Notes: generated by a model not told the origin, from the letters alone. DNA of 40,096 nt from Pseudomonadota bacterium (GCA_021826035.1 JAKBBE010000018.1:3542-43637), one strand, 5' to 3'. Shown: positions 8,420 through 17,232, counted from the stretch's first letter. Numbers and translations are program-made.

Positions 8420-8435
8420 GATGCGCTCGCGCATC
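8420..8435. terminator. Short hairpin between convergent genes
   Basis: GATGCGC-TC-GCGCATC is a perfect 7-bp inverted repeat with a 2-base loop, between the convergent aldolase and esterase genes and overlapping the esterase stop codon. It lacks a T-tract on either side and the loop is too tight for an ideal hairpin. A bidirectional terminator role is a weak inference. Confidence 0.25.
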
Positions 8436-10095
8436 AATACATTTGCCTGGGCTTTTTCCTCACGGGTGGGCGCGGCCAGGCGGCAGGATGCGCCAGCAGG
8501 AACGCGATCCCACGAGCATTGAGCTTCTGCAGCCGCAGTGGCACGCCAAGCACTGTGCGGTACGGATCGACCGGATCGAAGCGTTTGAATCTCACCGCCG
8601 CTGTATCGGGGTTGCCCGCTCTGGCGAAGTTAAGTACGACATCCTGCATTTCCTGCGACAGCTTGAAATCGGCCGGTTTCCACTCGCGCGTCAGGCGAAA
8701 CAGATTGTAGGTGTTCAATGTGCCCAGCCAATAGGCGACGTCGCTGAAGTGGTAGGCGCCCGCGGCTGGCGGATCGGGAAGATCGGCGAACGTCACGCCA
8801 GGCGCGAAGGGTTCGACGTGATCGAAGAGGTACAGATATGCGGGCGCGTGGCTGAATTCCGCCTGCAAAGTGACCCAGCTGAGCGCGGCCATGCCCATGC
8901 CACTGTCGCGCGAGACGGCCAATGCCTGCCGTTGCACCTGCGCGTCGGTACGCGCCGGCCATGCCTTGAGGAACTCCGCGGAGTCGACGCCGAAGATCTG
9001 TCTTGCGGCCGCGCGATATTGCTGTGGCGTCGCGGCGGTGAGCAGTGCAAGCCCAGTGCCGAGATCGTTGTTCGTCGAGCCAACCAGGACCGGGACCGGC
9101 TGCTCCTTGCCTTCCTCGAAGATCGCCCGCGGAGGTTGCGGCAGGAAATAGCCATCGACAGTCGGTCGCGCTTGGAAATGCGCTCGCTGTGCAATCGCCA
9201 TGATCCGATCGGCAGGTAGGCCGCGCATCTGGGCGAGACCGGTCACGTGCAGCGCGCGCATCAGCATCAGGCCCTGCGTCTGTGCCTGCTGGCGCGACGG
9301 TACGGCCAGGACCGGGGTGTTGGCGAGCACGGAGCCGCTCAGGCCTATCGCCCGCTCGAACAGGCCCTTGGTCAACGGACTGGCCTGCAGCAGGTTGATC
9401 GACATCGAGCCCGCCGACTGGCCGATAAGGGTGACGTTGTGCGGGTTGCCGCCGAACGCCCGGATGTTGCGCTGCACCCATTTCAGGGCCGCAATCTGAT
9501 CAAGCAGGCCCCAGTTGCCACTGGCATGGTGTCGTGATTGCGCGGTCAGCTGCGCAAGCGCGAGAAACCCGAACACACCGACCCGATAGTTGGCGGCGAC
9601 GTAGACCACGCCATGCCGGGCGAGATGCGCGCCGCTGTAGACCGGCATGTTCCCTGAGCCGATGACGAATGCACCGCCGAAGATCCACACCACCACCGGC
9701 AGATCGGCACCGGGGCGGGCGCCGGCGGGCGCCCAGAGGTTCAGGTAAAGGCAATCCTCCGATATCGTCTGTGCGCCGAAATAGTGGTTGATATCCGGCC
9801 CGCGCATCGGTTGCATGCAGGAGGGCCGCTTCAGGTCGGCGGTATAGAGGCCATGCCATGGCTTGACCGGTTGCGGCGAGCGCCAGCGATTCTGGCGCAC
9901 CGGTGGCGCGGCGAAAGGTATGCCATAGTAGGCTTTCACGCCGTGGCCGATGAGCGTACCGGCGAGGAGTCCGGAGTCGATCCTCACTGGGTCGCCCGGC
10001 ACCGGGCGCATCGCGGCGGCGAACGCGGCCGGTGGCTGGCCGGCGAGCGTCACGATGAGGCCGATGGGTGCCAGAATGGAGTTGAGCCTGCGCAT
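8434..10095 (-). CDS. Exported type-B carboxylesterase
   Basis: Predicted 553-residue secreted alpha/beta hydrolase of the carboxylesterase type B family. The start ATG at 10095 gives a clean signal peptide (MRRLNSILAPIGLIVTLAGQ..AFA). Family landmarks follow in order: GIPFAAPP; SEDCLYLNLWAP; oxyanion-hole GGAF; nucleophile serine in GQSAGS; an acidic residue in the GSTNNDLG region; and AYHFSDVAYWLG, where the catalytic histidine is expected. It should hydrolyse carboxylic esters in the periplasm or outside the cell. It is alone on the minus strand, and operator site 4 lies 83 bp upstream of its start, linking it to the putative regulon. The context suggests release of an acid or alcohol from an ester such as an acylated polyol or quinate-type ester; the substrate is inferred. 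Confidence 0.87.
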   Translation of the reverse strand: MRRLNSILAPIGLIVTLAGQPPAAFAAAMRPVPGDPVRIDSGLLAGTLIGHGVKAYYGIPFAAPPVRQNRWRSPQPVKPWHGLYTADLKRPSCMQPMRGPDINHYFGAQTISEDCLYLNLWAPAGARPGADLPVVVWIFGGAFVIGSGNMPVYSGAHLARHGVVYVAANYRVGVFGFLALAQLTAQSRHHASGNWGLLDQIAALKWVQRNIRAFGGNPHNVTLIGQSAGSMSINLLQASPLTKGLFERAIGLSGSVLANTPVLAVPSRQQAQTQGLMLMRALHVTGLAQMRGLPADRIMAIAQRAHFQARPTVDGYFLPQPPRAIFEEGKEQPVPVLVGSTNNDLGTGLALLTAATPQQYRAAARQIFGVDSAEFLKAWPARTDAQVQRQALAVSRDSGMGMAALSWVTLQAEFSHAPAYLYLFDHVEPFAPGVTFADLPDPPAAGAYHFSDVAYWLGTLNTYNLFRLTREWKPADFKLSQEMQDVVLNFARAGNPDTAAVRFKRFDPVDPYRTVLGVPLRLQKLNARGIAFLLAHPAAWPRPPVRKKPRQMY

Positions 10096-10177
10096 GATGT
10101 CTCTCGTGGCGCTCGCGCTTGGTGCGCAGGACCGTTGAGCCTCGGGGGCTGTCGTCAGAGCCAAACAGGTCGATGTA

Positions 10178-10206
10178 ACCAACCGGTTCGTATAGTGAAA
10201 ACTATA
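10178..10206 (-). promoter_or_regulatory. TetR-type operator (site 4) and adjacent palindrome upstream of the esterase
   Basis: ACCAAC-CG-GTTCGT (10178-10191) belongs to the repeated palindrome family. It abuts, and shares one base with, a second perfect inverted repeat TATAGT-GAAA-ACTATA (10191-10206). On the minus strand TTTTCA and TTACAT with a 17-bp spacer make a possible promoter overlapping both. The second palindrome may bind a different regulator or extend the first site. Confidence 0.5.
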
Positions 10207-10314
10207 GGCGGACGCGGAGGGTGTCAAATGCCGTGGCACCATTGCAGCTGAGGTGTGCGCTGCGCCGCGACACGCGATGTTATACGCGACTCCGCGACCG
10301 CGCGCCGGCCGGCG

Positions 10315-10342
10315 TTGACGTTAACTATCTGGTGCGTATAAT
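10315..10342 (+). promoter_or_regulatory. Sigma-70 promoter with embedded TetR-type operator for the PQQ dehydrogenase operon (site 5)
   Basis: TTGACG (10315-10320) and a consensus TATAAT (10337-10342) are separated by 16 bp. The spacer and first -10 base hold ACTATC-TG-GTGCGT (10324-10337). The arrangement is the same as at site 7 upstream of the TonB receptor. The first ATG of the operon is at 10393, giving a leader of roughly 45 nt. Confidence 0.7.
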
Positions 10343-10392
10343 CGCTTGCGGCGCGACCTGCGTCCGTTCAGCCGTGTAATTCGCCGCCCCAC

Positions 10393-12609
10393 ATGATGAC
10401 AATGGCATACAAGCGCATCGCCGGGTTCCTGACCGTGCTGCCGGTCTGCGCACTCGCAGCGGGAGCACCGTCTGTCCCGCGCGGCACGATCGACTGGGAT
10501 GCGGCCGCTTCGGGCACGCATTTCTCGCCGCTCAAGCAAATCACCGTGCGCACGGTGCGGCGCCTGGGGGTGGCGTGGGTCTACGACACCGGCATGAAAG
10601 GCAGAGGGTTCGAGGATACGCCGCTGCTCGTTGGTGGCCGAATGTACGTGTTGCTGCCGAACGAGGTGGTCGTTGCGCTCGATCCGGACTCCGGGCGGCG
10701 GATCTGGAGCTACGATCCGCACGAGAAGCGCACCCGCGTCAGCCGCGGGCTGGCCTATTGGCCCGGCAGCGGGAAAATGGCTCCGCGACTGGTCGAGGCC
10801 ACTGCCGACGGACACGTCATCGAGCTCGACCCGGCAACCGGCAAACCGGTGGTTGGATTCGCCGACCACGGCGTACTCGATATGCGCGCGATCCAGGCCA
10901 AGGGCTATCCGTATGCGCCGTACGGGTTCACCTCGCCACCGGCCGTCTGGCGCAATCTGCTCATTCTCGGTCCGGACTTGCAAGAGGGTCCGAGCCAGGG
11001 ACCGCCCGGGATCGTCACCGCAGTTGACGCCATCACCGGCAGGATTGTCTGGACGTTCCATACAGTCCCGCAGCCCGGGCGGCCCGGCAATTCAACCTGG
11101 GGCCCTGGAGGCTGGAAGAACCGCTCCGGGCCCTCGGCCTGGGGTGATATCACGGTCGACCCGAAGCTCGGCCTGGTGTTCGTTCCGGTCGCCAACCCGG
11201 CGGACAGCTATTACGGTGCGGACCGTCCTGGCACGAATCTCTACGCCAATTCGGTCGTCGCGCTCGATGCGCGTACCGGACAGCTGCGCTGGTACTATCA
11301 GTTCGTCCACCACGATCTGTGGGACACCGATACCGTCAGCACGAGTCTGGTCGAGGCCTGGAAGAATGGCCGGGAGATTCCTGCGGTAGCCGCACTCACC
11401 AAATCGGCGCTGCTCTTCATTCTGGATCGGCGCACCGGCAAGCCGATCTTCGGGGTGCGCAACCGCCGCGTACCGAAGAGCGACGTGCCCGGCGAGCACT
11501 CATGGCCCACCGAACCCTACCCTGTGGAGCCGCCACCGCTCGCGCGGCAGACTGTCACCGCTGCGGACGTCACGACGGTTACGCCGGGTTCGCAGACCTA
11601 CTGCAAATCGCAATTCGCAAAGTTCCACCTCGAGGGCCGATACAGCCCCTTCCAGCTCCAACCGAGCCTGCACTTTCCGTCCGCAGTCGGCGGCGGCAAC
11701 TGGGGTGGAACAAGCTACGATCCGCAGCTCGGCTACATCTATGTCAATACCAGCGACTTCGGCAGCATCGGGCAGATGGTGAAAGCCGGCTCGACGGTGC
11801 ACAGCGGGCGCGCGCTGAAATTCAAAGGCGCCTATGCGAAGTTTCTCGCGCACTTCAAGCGCATGCCCTACTACAACCCATACGTGGGCGCCCGATTTGT
11901 CGATGCGAACGGCCTTCCGTGCCAGCAGCCTCCCTGGGGACTTCTGTCCGCGGTGAATACGCGCACCGGACACGTCGCCTGGCAGGTGCGACTCGGCGAC
12001 TACCCGGAGCTGGCTCAAGCGGGAGTTCCGGCGACGGGGACCCCCAACCTGGGCGGCAGTTTGGTGACCGCGGGCGGGCTGGTGTTCATCGGAGCGACGA
12101 TGGACGGGGATTTCCGCGCCTTCGACGCCCGCACGGGACGCATGGTGTGGGAGGCGGGGCTCGACGGCTATGGCGAGGCGACGCCGACGACTTACCTGGG
12201 CAGAAACGGCCGGCAATACGTCGTGATTGCCGTTGGTGGTCCGGGTCTGCTGCGCGGAGTGCATCACAGCGTTAAGAATCCGCCGGTGCGCCTGGTAGCC
12301 TTTGCGCTGGGCGGTCGGCCGGCCACCCCGACCCAGGCGTCACGCGCGCAGAGCGCGGCGCTCATGGGCGGGGCGCCGCCGCCGGCCAGCGGCAAACTGC
12401 CGCCGGGAGCTGGCCGGCGGATCGTGAAGGAGGACTGCACGCTGTGTCACGGCGTGGAGAACATCACCGGATCCCGTCTCAGTCGCGGCGGATGGCAGGC
12501 GACGGTGCGCGAGATGATGAATCGCGGCGCGCCCGTCACGACTGCGCAATACGCGACACTGATCGAGTATCTGACGGACCATTTCGGCACGGCCTCGAAG
12601 GCGAGATGA
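10393..12609 (+). CDS. PQQ-dependent dehydrogenase with C-terminal cytochrome c domain
   Basis: Predicted 738-residue periplasmic quinohaemoprotein. An N-terminal signal peptide ends near residue 23; a beta-propeller of PQQ-dehydrogenase type follows. It resembles the glucose/quinate/shikimate dehydrogenase branch: FVHHDLWDTD, GGNWGGTSYDP and GTPNLGGSLVTAGGLVFIGA are family landmarks. After a proline/glycine-rich linker (about 640-670), CTLCH binds one haem c covalently and the remaining 60 residues look like a small cytochrome c domain. It lacks the N-terminal membrane anchor of membrane glucose dehydrogenase. It should oxidise a polyol or cyclitol-type alcohol and pass electrons via haem, plausibly to the cytochrome b561 encoded two genes downstream. 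Three closely spaced in-frame ATGs occur at the start; the first is used here. Substrate unknown; a quinate-like compound is one hypothesis. Confidence 0.9.
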   Translation: MMTMAYKRIAGFLTVLPVCALAAGAPSVPRGTIDWDAAASGTHFSPLKQITVRTVRRLGVAWVYDTGMKGRGFEDTPLLVGGRMYVLLPNEVVVALDPDSGRRIWSYDPHEKRTRVSRGLAYWPGSGKMAPRLVEATADGHVIELDPATGKPVVGFADHGVLDMRAIQAKGYPYAPYGFTSPPAVWRNLLILGPDLQEGPSQGPPGIVTAVDAITGRIVWTFHTVPQPGRPGNSTWGPGGWKNRSGPSAWGDITVDPKLGLVFVPVANPADSYYGADRPGTNLYANSVVALDARTGQLRWYYQFVHHDLWDTDTVSTSLVEAWKNGREIPAVAALTKSALLFILDRRTGKPIFGVRNRRVPKSDVPGEHSWPTEPYPVEPPPLARQTVTAADVTTVTPGSQTYCKSQFAKFHLEGRYSPFQLQPSLHFPSAVGGGNWGGTSYDPQLGYIYVNTSDFGSIGQMVKAGSTVHSGRALKFKGAYAKFLAHFKRMPYYNPYVGARFVDANGLPCQQPPWGLLSAVNTRTGHVAWQVRLGDYPELAQAGVPATGTPNLGGSLVTAGGLVFIGATMDGDFRAFDARTGRMVWEAGLDGYGEATPTTYLGRNGRQYVVIAVGGPGLLRGVHHSVKNPPVRLVAFALGGRPATPTQASRAQSAALMGGAPPPASGKLPPGAGRRIVKEDCTLCHGVENITGSRLSRGGWQATVREMMNRGAPVTTAQYATLIEYLTDHFGTASKAR

Positions 12610-12610
12610 G

Positions 12611-13708
12611 ATGAGGCAAAGTCGCATCATGAACCGACGACAGATGATCTCCCGGGCTATCGGCACGCTCGGTGCAGGCGCCGCATTGGGTCTCGATCTG
12701 TCCGCCCCGGCGCTGGCCAAACCTGCTGGCGCGCAGCATCCGGCCGCCGCGCACGCGGGCAGGGCGGAGTTCTTCGAGCGCTATATGCGCCGTCCGGGAC
12801 GGAAGAATGTCCTTGCCTGGGCACCGATCAAGAACGGCTTCCAGCACAATTCCATCTCGCATGCCATGAGCGTGATCGAGCGCTTGGGCTACGTCTCGCA
12901 GACCTACGACACATACTTTCATACCGATAGTCAGCCCATCAGCCTGCATGGCCTGACGGGTAGTTACGGCCAGGGCGTCATGGGGCGGGATCTCAATAAC
13001 TACGATGCGATCTTCTGCCTCGGTGTTCGGGAGGTTTACCTCACCGCGCAGCAGCGCGCCGATCTGCTCGCGTTCATCCGCAACGGCGGTGGCTTTGTCG
13101 GCGTGCACGCGGCCTCGACCATGTTTCTGCCCTGGCCGCCGTTTGGCAAGCGGCATGACGCGGCGCTTGCCTGCGGGCGCACGTTCCAGCGCTGGCCGCA
13201 GTTCAACGAGATGCTCGGCGCGGAGTTCGTCGAACATCCCTACGGCCAGATCGAGGCGTCGGTGATCGTGGACGATCCGCGATTCCCGGCGACGCGCTTT
13301 TTGCCGGCGAAGTTCAACTTGCATGACGAGATGTACGAGTTCAAGGATTTCTCTCGTCAGGACATGGACGTCGTCCTGCGTCTGGATACGTCTGGACTGA
13401 ACCTGAAGCGCCGCCGCCTGACTGATCGCACCACGGACTGGCCGCTCGCGTGGGCCAAGAGTTATGGCAAGGGACGCGTGTTCTATTGCGCACTCGGCCA
13501 TTCGCGTGAGACGTGGGATATCCCGGACATCCAGCGGATCTACTTCGAGGGACTGCGTTGGGCGCTGGGGCTTAAGAACGCGGACATCGCCACCCACCCG
13601 ATGCGTCAGGTTTCCGCCGCTGCCGTCGATCTGCCGCCGCCGCCGCCGCCTTGTGGTCCGCAGTGGGCTCTGCAGCTGCGTGAACCGTCCGTGCGTCTCG
13701 GAGTCTGA
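12611..13708 (+). CDS. Exported ThuA-like domain protein
   Basis: Predicted 365-residue protein with an N-terminal twin-arginine-like signal (MNRRQMISRAIGTLGAGAAL, from the second in-frame ATG at 12629) and a class-I-glutamine-amidotransferase-like ThuA domain. Recognisable stretches are NNYDAIFCLGVREVYLT, RNGGGFVGVHAAST, the conserved HxxxY-like core LHDEMYEF, and the C-terminal GRVFYCALGHSRETW. ThuA domains occur with sugar utilisation and PQQ or haem proteins, but their reactions are mostly undefined; some are ketosugar reductase/isomerase-type components. It starts 1 bp after the PQQ dehydrogenase stop, so the two are cotranslated. A proline run precedes a divergent tail. A folded, Tat-exported partner of the dehydrogenase acting on its oxidised product is plausible but not shown. 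Confidence 0.8.
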   Translation: MRQSRIMNRRQMISRAIGTLGAGAALGLDLSAPALAKPAGAQHPAAAHAGRAEFFERYMRRPGRKNVLAWAPIKNGFQHNSISHAMSVIERLGYVSQTYDTYFHTDSQPISLHGLTGSYGQGVMGRDLNNYDAIFCLGVREVYLTAQQRADLLAFIRNGGGFVGVHAASTMFLPWPPFGKRHDAALACGRTFQRWPQFNEMLGAEFVEHPYGQIEASVIVDDPRFPATRFLPAKFNLHDEMYEFKDFSRQDMDVVLRLDTSGLNLKRRRLTDRTTDWPLAWAKSYGKGRVFYCALGHSRETWDIPDIQRIYFEGLRWALGLKNADIATHPMRQVSAAAVDLPPPPPPCGPQWALQLREPSVRLGV

Positions 13709-13710
13709 TC

Positions 13711-14259
13711 ATGCCTGTGCGTAACGATCGTGGCCGGTGGGGCACCGTGTCCCAGACGCTGCACTGGTTGGTCGTCGTCATGATCGTCGCCCAGGTGACC
13801 TTGGCGCTGATCTTCAAGCAAATGCATCGCGGGCCCGAAGCGGCTGCGCTGATCGGCGTCCACAAGTCGCTCGGCATGACCATACTGGTGGTTGCGGCGC
13901 TGCGGCTCGCGTGGCGCTGGGCGAATCCCGTTCCGGATCTACCGGCGACACTGCGGACGTACGAGCGCATTCTGGCGCGCTCAACGCACGCTGCGCTTTA
14001 CGCGCTGCTGTTCGCCATGCCCTTGACCGGCTGGCTGGGGTCGTCGGCGTTCGGTTTCACCGTGCGCTGGTTCGGTCTCTTTGCGATTCCCAACCTGATC
14101 GCTCGCGACAAGCCGCTGGGACATGTGCTGTATGCGACGCATTCCGTGCTGGCCCTGGCGCTCGGACTAGTTCTGGCGCTGCACATCGCCGCTGCCCTCC
14201 GGCACCACTGGATGCTCAAAGATGGCGTGCTGCGCAGGATGTTGCCCGGCGCGAAATGA
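13711..14259 (+). CDS. Cytochrome b561 family protein
   Basis: Predicted 182-residue inner-membrane dihaem cytochrome b561 with four hydrophobic helices. Histidines in helix-associated motifs (TLHWLVV, GVHKSLGM, THAALYALL and TLHIAAAL-like LHIAAALRHH) fit the usual haem ligands. Such proteins move electrons between periplasmic dehydrogenases and the quinone pool. The start lies 2 bp after the ThuA stop, placing it as third gene of the PQQ dehydrogenase operon and making it the likely electron outlet. Ten base pairs separate its stop from the convergent TPR gene; an imperfect hairpin around 14257-14275 may serve both genes, without a T-tract. Confidence 0.88.
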   Translation: MPVRNDRGRWGTVSQTLHWLVVVMIVAQVTLALIFKQMHRGPEAAALIGVHKSLGMTILVVAALRLAWRWANPVPDLPATLRTYERILARSTHAALYALLFAMPLTGWLGSSAFGFTVRWFGLFAIPNLIARDKPLGHVLYATHSVLALALGLVLALHIAAALRHHWMLKDGVLRRMLPGAK

Positions 14260-14269
14260 GCGGCTGACC

Positions 14270-16117
14270 TCAGCGCTGCGGGCTACCGAGCGGCGCGACA
14301 TCGAAGGCGATCGTCATGCGCGGTTGCGGCGCCTCGAAGGGAACGGTGCCGTGCCACAGGTACGACGGAAAGAGCACGAGCCGACCCGGTTTGGGCTGCA
14401 CGAATCGGCGCGCGGGGAAGCGGTCACCGAACTCGGCGGACGGCTCGCCAAATTTCAGCCAGCCCTGGCGGTGGTCGGCATCGGCGCAGACTTCCGGTAT
14501 CGCAATGTAGTAAGCGGAGCTTATCCAGCCCTGCGTATGCACGTGATTCAAGTGAAAGCCTCGATCCAGCAGTCGCGATGACCATGAGCTGACGTAGGCA
14601 AATCCCGCTGCCCTGCGACTGGTGAACGGATGACCGTGCTCGCGCGGCAGATGGGCGATGTAGTGCACGACCGCCTCATCGACTCTGCGGCGCAGACGCT
14701 CGACGAGCTCGTGACCATTGCCGAACACCTCATCATGGAGTCGTGTTCCGCCACGCACTGTCTGGGTGAAATGCTCCCGCTTGTCGTCGTGGAGTGGCTC
14801 GAGGTAGGCGCGCAGATCCCGATTGAACTCGGTCATGGTGGCATGGCCCTGCGGCGGCGGCAGATCGTAGATGCCGATCAGCCGCTCGTAGCCGGCGAGC
14901 CAGAATTCCTCGCGTGACTCATTGAGTGCGCGATGGCATAGGACGAGCAGCGATAGGGCGGCTTGATCGGTTGCGCGTGCGGCGAGCACGCGCCGCAGCA
15001 GACCCTTGGCGCGCCCAGCCTGGTCGCGGCGGATCAGGAAAGCCGCCGCATCGATGTGCGCGTCGAGGTTCACAGGCTGCGCACTGATGCTGGTCTCATG
15101 GGCGTGACGAGCGCCGCCGAGATCCCCGAGTGCCTCGAGCGCCCGACCGCGACCGGCCATCGCGCCCGGGTCGCAGGACTCGAGCGTCAGCGCCCGGTTG
15201 AACGTTTCCAGCGCCTCCACGGCACGACCGGCCCGCAGCAGCAGCCGTCCTTTGGCACTGAGCAGAGGCGCCGCTCCTGGTGTCCGCGCCGCGGCGTGCT
15301 CGTAGGACTGCAGGAACAGGTCATCGCGACCCTGCCGGTGCAGCAGTTCATTGAGCTGCAGATGAGCGTCCAGGTCGAGAGGCTCGAGCTCCAGGCGTTG
15401 CCGCAAAAGGACTGCGGCATCGTCATAGCGGTGCAGATGCTGCAGCAAGACCGCGAGATCCATGAGGCTGTGGCGATCCCGCGGTGCCGCTCGGCAGGCA
15501 TCTTGCAGATGTCGCAGGGACTCGGCATGTTTGCGTTGATGCTTCAGGGCGAGGCCCATGTGATAAGACCATGCCGCCCGTTCTGCTGGGCTGAATCGCT
15601 CCAGCGGCGCCGCCGCCAGGAGCTGCTCCGCCTCGGCGGGGCGCATCATGCGGGTCAGTAATGCCGCCAACCTGAGGCGCGCCTGGCTGCTGTCCTGCCG
15701 GGCGGCGAGCACGGCGCGGTATCCGGCAGCGGCCTCGTGCAGAAGGTCCGCACGCTCCTGAGTCTGGGCCAGCGCTAGGCGCAGCACCGGATCCTCGGGC
15801 GTTCTGCCCAGCGCCTGCAGCAGACACTCGAGCGCTTCCGTCGCGCGGCCCTGCGCCTCGAGGGCGCTGGCCAGGTCCACGCTGACCTGGGGTGGCGCCG
15901 ATGTGCTGCAAGCCAGGCGCAGCAGATCTTCCGCTTCGCTCCAGCGGCCCTGGCGCAACGCACAGACCCCACGAAGGTAGGTCGCCACGGGATGGGAAGG
16001 CTCGACCCTCAGGATGCGCTCGAGACAGCCGATCGCGTCCGGCCAGTTCTCGCTATTGAGATGGCGGACGGCCTCCTCGAGGGACTGGTTCAGTGGATTG
16101 TTCGCGCGCTCGGCCAT
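14270..16117 (-). CDS. TPR-repeat protein with C-terminal 2OG-Fe(II) oxygenase domain
   Basis: Predicted 615-residue fusion. About the first 390 residues are a solenoid of ten or more tetratricopeptide repeats (for example WSEAEDLLRLA and AVEALETFNRALTLE). The C-terminal 120 residues match the putative 2OG-Fe(II) oxygenase family found after TPRs: an HxH motif with HTQGWISSAYYIAIP, a GWLKFGEP turn, and PKPGRLVLFPSYLWHGTVPF followed by RMTIAF, supplying the distal His and the 2-oxoglutarate-binding Arg. Such enzymes hydroxylate proteins or small molecules; the target is unknown. The ATG at 16117 is favoured because the upstream 36 in-frame residues are low-complexity and overlap the intergenic region. 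No copy of the repeated operator lies upstream, so it may not belong to the regulon. Confidence 0.82.
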   Translation of the reverse strand: MAERANNPLNQSLEEAVRHLNSENWPDAIGCLERILRVEPSHPVATYLRGVCALRQGRWSEAEDLLRLACSTSAPPQVSVDLASALEAQGRATEALECLLQALGRTPEDPVLRLALAQTQERADLLHEAAAGYRAVLAARQDSSQARLRLAALLTRMMRPAEAEQLLAAAPLERFSPAERAAWSYHMGLALKHQRKHAESLRHLQDACRAAPRDRHSLMDLAVLLQHLHRYDDAAVLLRQRLELEPLDLDAHLQLNELLHRQGRDDLFLQSYEHAAARTPGAAPLLSAKGRLLLRAGRAVEALETFNRALTLESCDPGAMAGRGRALEALGDLGGARHAHETSISAQPVNLDAHIDAAAFLIRRDQAGRAKGLLRRVLAARATDQAALSLLVLCHRALNESREEFWLAGYERLIGIYDLPPPQGHATMTEFNRDLRAYLEPLHDDKREHFTQTVRGGTRLHDEVFGNGHELVERLRRRVDEAVVHYIAHLPREHGHPFTSRRAAGFAYVSSWSSRLLDRGFHLNHVHTQGWISSAYYIAIPEVCADADHRQGWLKFGEPSAEFGDRFPARRFVQPKPGRLVLFPSYLWHGTVPFEAPQPRMTIAFDVAPLGSPQR

Positions 16118-16301
16118 GCGATCAGCAGGAGAGGGCGGCGGGAGCGGCAAAAAGTGTAGCCCAAACGGGACCGGCGTGCCAATACGCTGCGCGATGGAAC
16201 CGCGGGCCGCTCGATCCGGGAACATCCAAAACTTTGATCAGCGCAAGGTGCGATGCCAGAATGAGACCGTCGAGTCCGCCAAGGCCGCACGAGCACCACT
16301 G

Positions 16302-16964
16302 ATGTCCAAAGCAGAATCCCCGCGCGCCGGTGCTCGATCCGCCCGGCTGAAGCGCACGAACGACCCGGAGGGCACGCGCCGGGACATTCTCGAGATCGCT
16401 CGTCAGGAATTCAGTCAGAACGGGCTGAGCGGCGCTCGCATCGACGTCATCGCCGAGCGCACCCGCACCTCCAAGCACATGATCTACTACTACTACGGCA
16501 GTAAGGAAGGTCTCTATCAGGCGGTTCTTGAGAGGGCGTATACCGGGATCCGTGAGCGCGAAGGGGAGCTCGACCTGGAAGGGCTCGGCCCCAGAGAGGC
16601 GCTGCGACGGCTGGTCGAGGTCACATTCGATTACGACCAGACCCATCCGGACTTCGTCAGTCTGGTCAGCATGGAGAATCTGCACCGCGCGCAGTACCTG
16701 GAGTCCAGCACGATCCGCGACATCAACGCGGTCATCATCCGCCGGCTCGAGCAGATCCTCGCACAGGGTGTGCGGCTGGGACTGTTTCGCGCCGACCGGG
16801 ACGCCATCGATGTGCACATGGCGATCAGCTCGCTGTGCTTCTTTCGGGTGGCGAACCGGTATACGTTCAAGGCTCTGTTCAAACGCGATTTGCTGAGTCC
16901 GCGGGTGCGCGCGCATCACAAACGCATGATCGGCGATGCCATCGTCGGGATGCTCACGCCCTAG
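16302..16964 (+). CDS. TetR-family transcriptional regulator (paralogue A)
   Basis: Predicted 220-residue repressor. The helix-turn-helix lies at about residues 44-65 (ARIDVIAERTRTSKHMIYYY), followed by the YGSKEGLYQAVL helix typical of TetR proteins. The C-terminal ligand/dimerisation half contains VTFDYDQTHPDFVSLV and LCFFRVANRYTFKALF, shared with the second TetR at 21133. A long frame open upstream overlaps the TPR gene; the ATG at 16302 is chosen because residues before it are not TetR-like, though a GTG further upstream cannot be excluded. It is oriented toward the AroE/LysR unit, whose operator (site 6) lies 84 bp after its stop. No operator copy precedes this gene, so autoregulation is not suggested. 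Confidence 0.88.
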   Translation: MSKAESPRAGARSARLKRTNDPEGTRRDILEIARQEFSQNGLSGARIDVIAERTRTSKHMIYYYYGSKEGLYQAVLERAYTGIREREGELDLEGLGPREALRRLVEVTFDYDQTHPDFVSLVSMENLHRAQYLESSTIRDINAVIIRRLEQILAQGVRLGLFRADRDAIDVHMAISSLCFFRVANRYTFKALFKRDLLSPRVRAHHKRMIGDAIVGMLTP

Positions 16965-17047
16965 CTGACGGCGCTTGCGGCACCGCCGTCCGGGCAGTTC
17001 CGGGGCGTACTCTCCCGTGGGGGCTTGCCATGCGCCCCAAAAAATGT

Positions 17048-17066
17048 ACCATCTAGTCCGTCTAAT
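17048..17066 (+). promoter_or_regulatory. TetR-type operator and -10 element upstream of the AroE/LysR unit (site 6)
   Basis: ACCATC-TA-GTCCGT (17048-17061) overlaps a TCTAAT -10-like hexamer (17061-17066). The block is nearly identical, base for base, to site 7 at the TonB receptor. The matching -35 position reads AAAAAA rather than TTGACG, so the promoter may be weak or need an activator. Confidence 0.55.
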
Positions 17067-17151
17067 TTGTGCGCAGACGCGGAGTCGCTGCGGGGGGGGG
17101 CGGCATGCGGTCCCGACGGCAGCGGTTGGCGGACGGCACAGGGGGAGTCCA

Positions 17152-17232
17152 TGAACGTTAAGCACCGGGGCGGGCTGTGGCCGAGCGACCCCATCGACAC
17201 CATGTTTCCTCACTGCCGAGGGGCTGAGCAGT
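17152..17232 (+). other. Small open frame in the AroE leader
   Basis: ATG at 17152 follows AGGGGGAG at a suitable distance and opens a 26-codon frame (MNVKHRGGLWPSDPIDTMF and on) closed by TGA. It resembles nothing I recognise. It could be a leader peptide, the start of a decayed gene, or chance. Confidence 0.2.

Noticed and set aside
14257..14275. Hairpin between cytochrome b561 and the TPR gene as a terminator
   Set aside because: The stem has a bulge and no T-tract follows on either strand, so it is mentioned only in the gene entry.
17152..17232. Calling the small leader frame a gene
   Set aside because: Only 26 codons and no recognisable similarity; kept as a low-confidence feature only.
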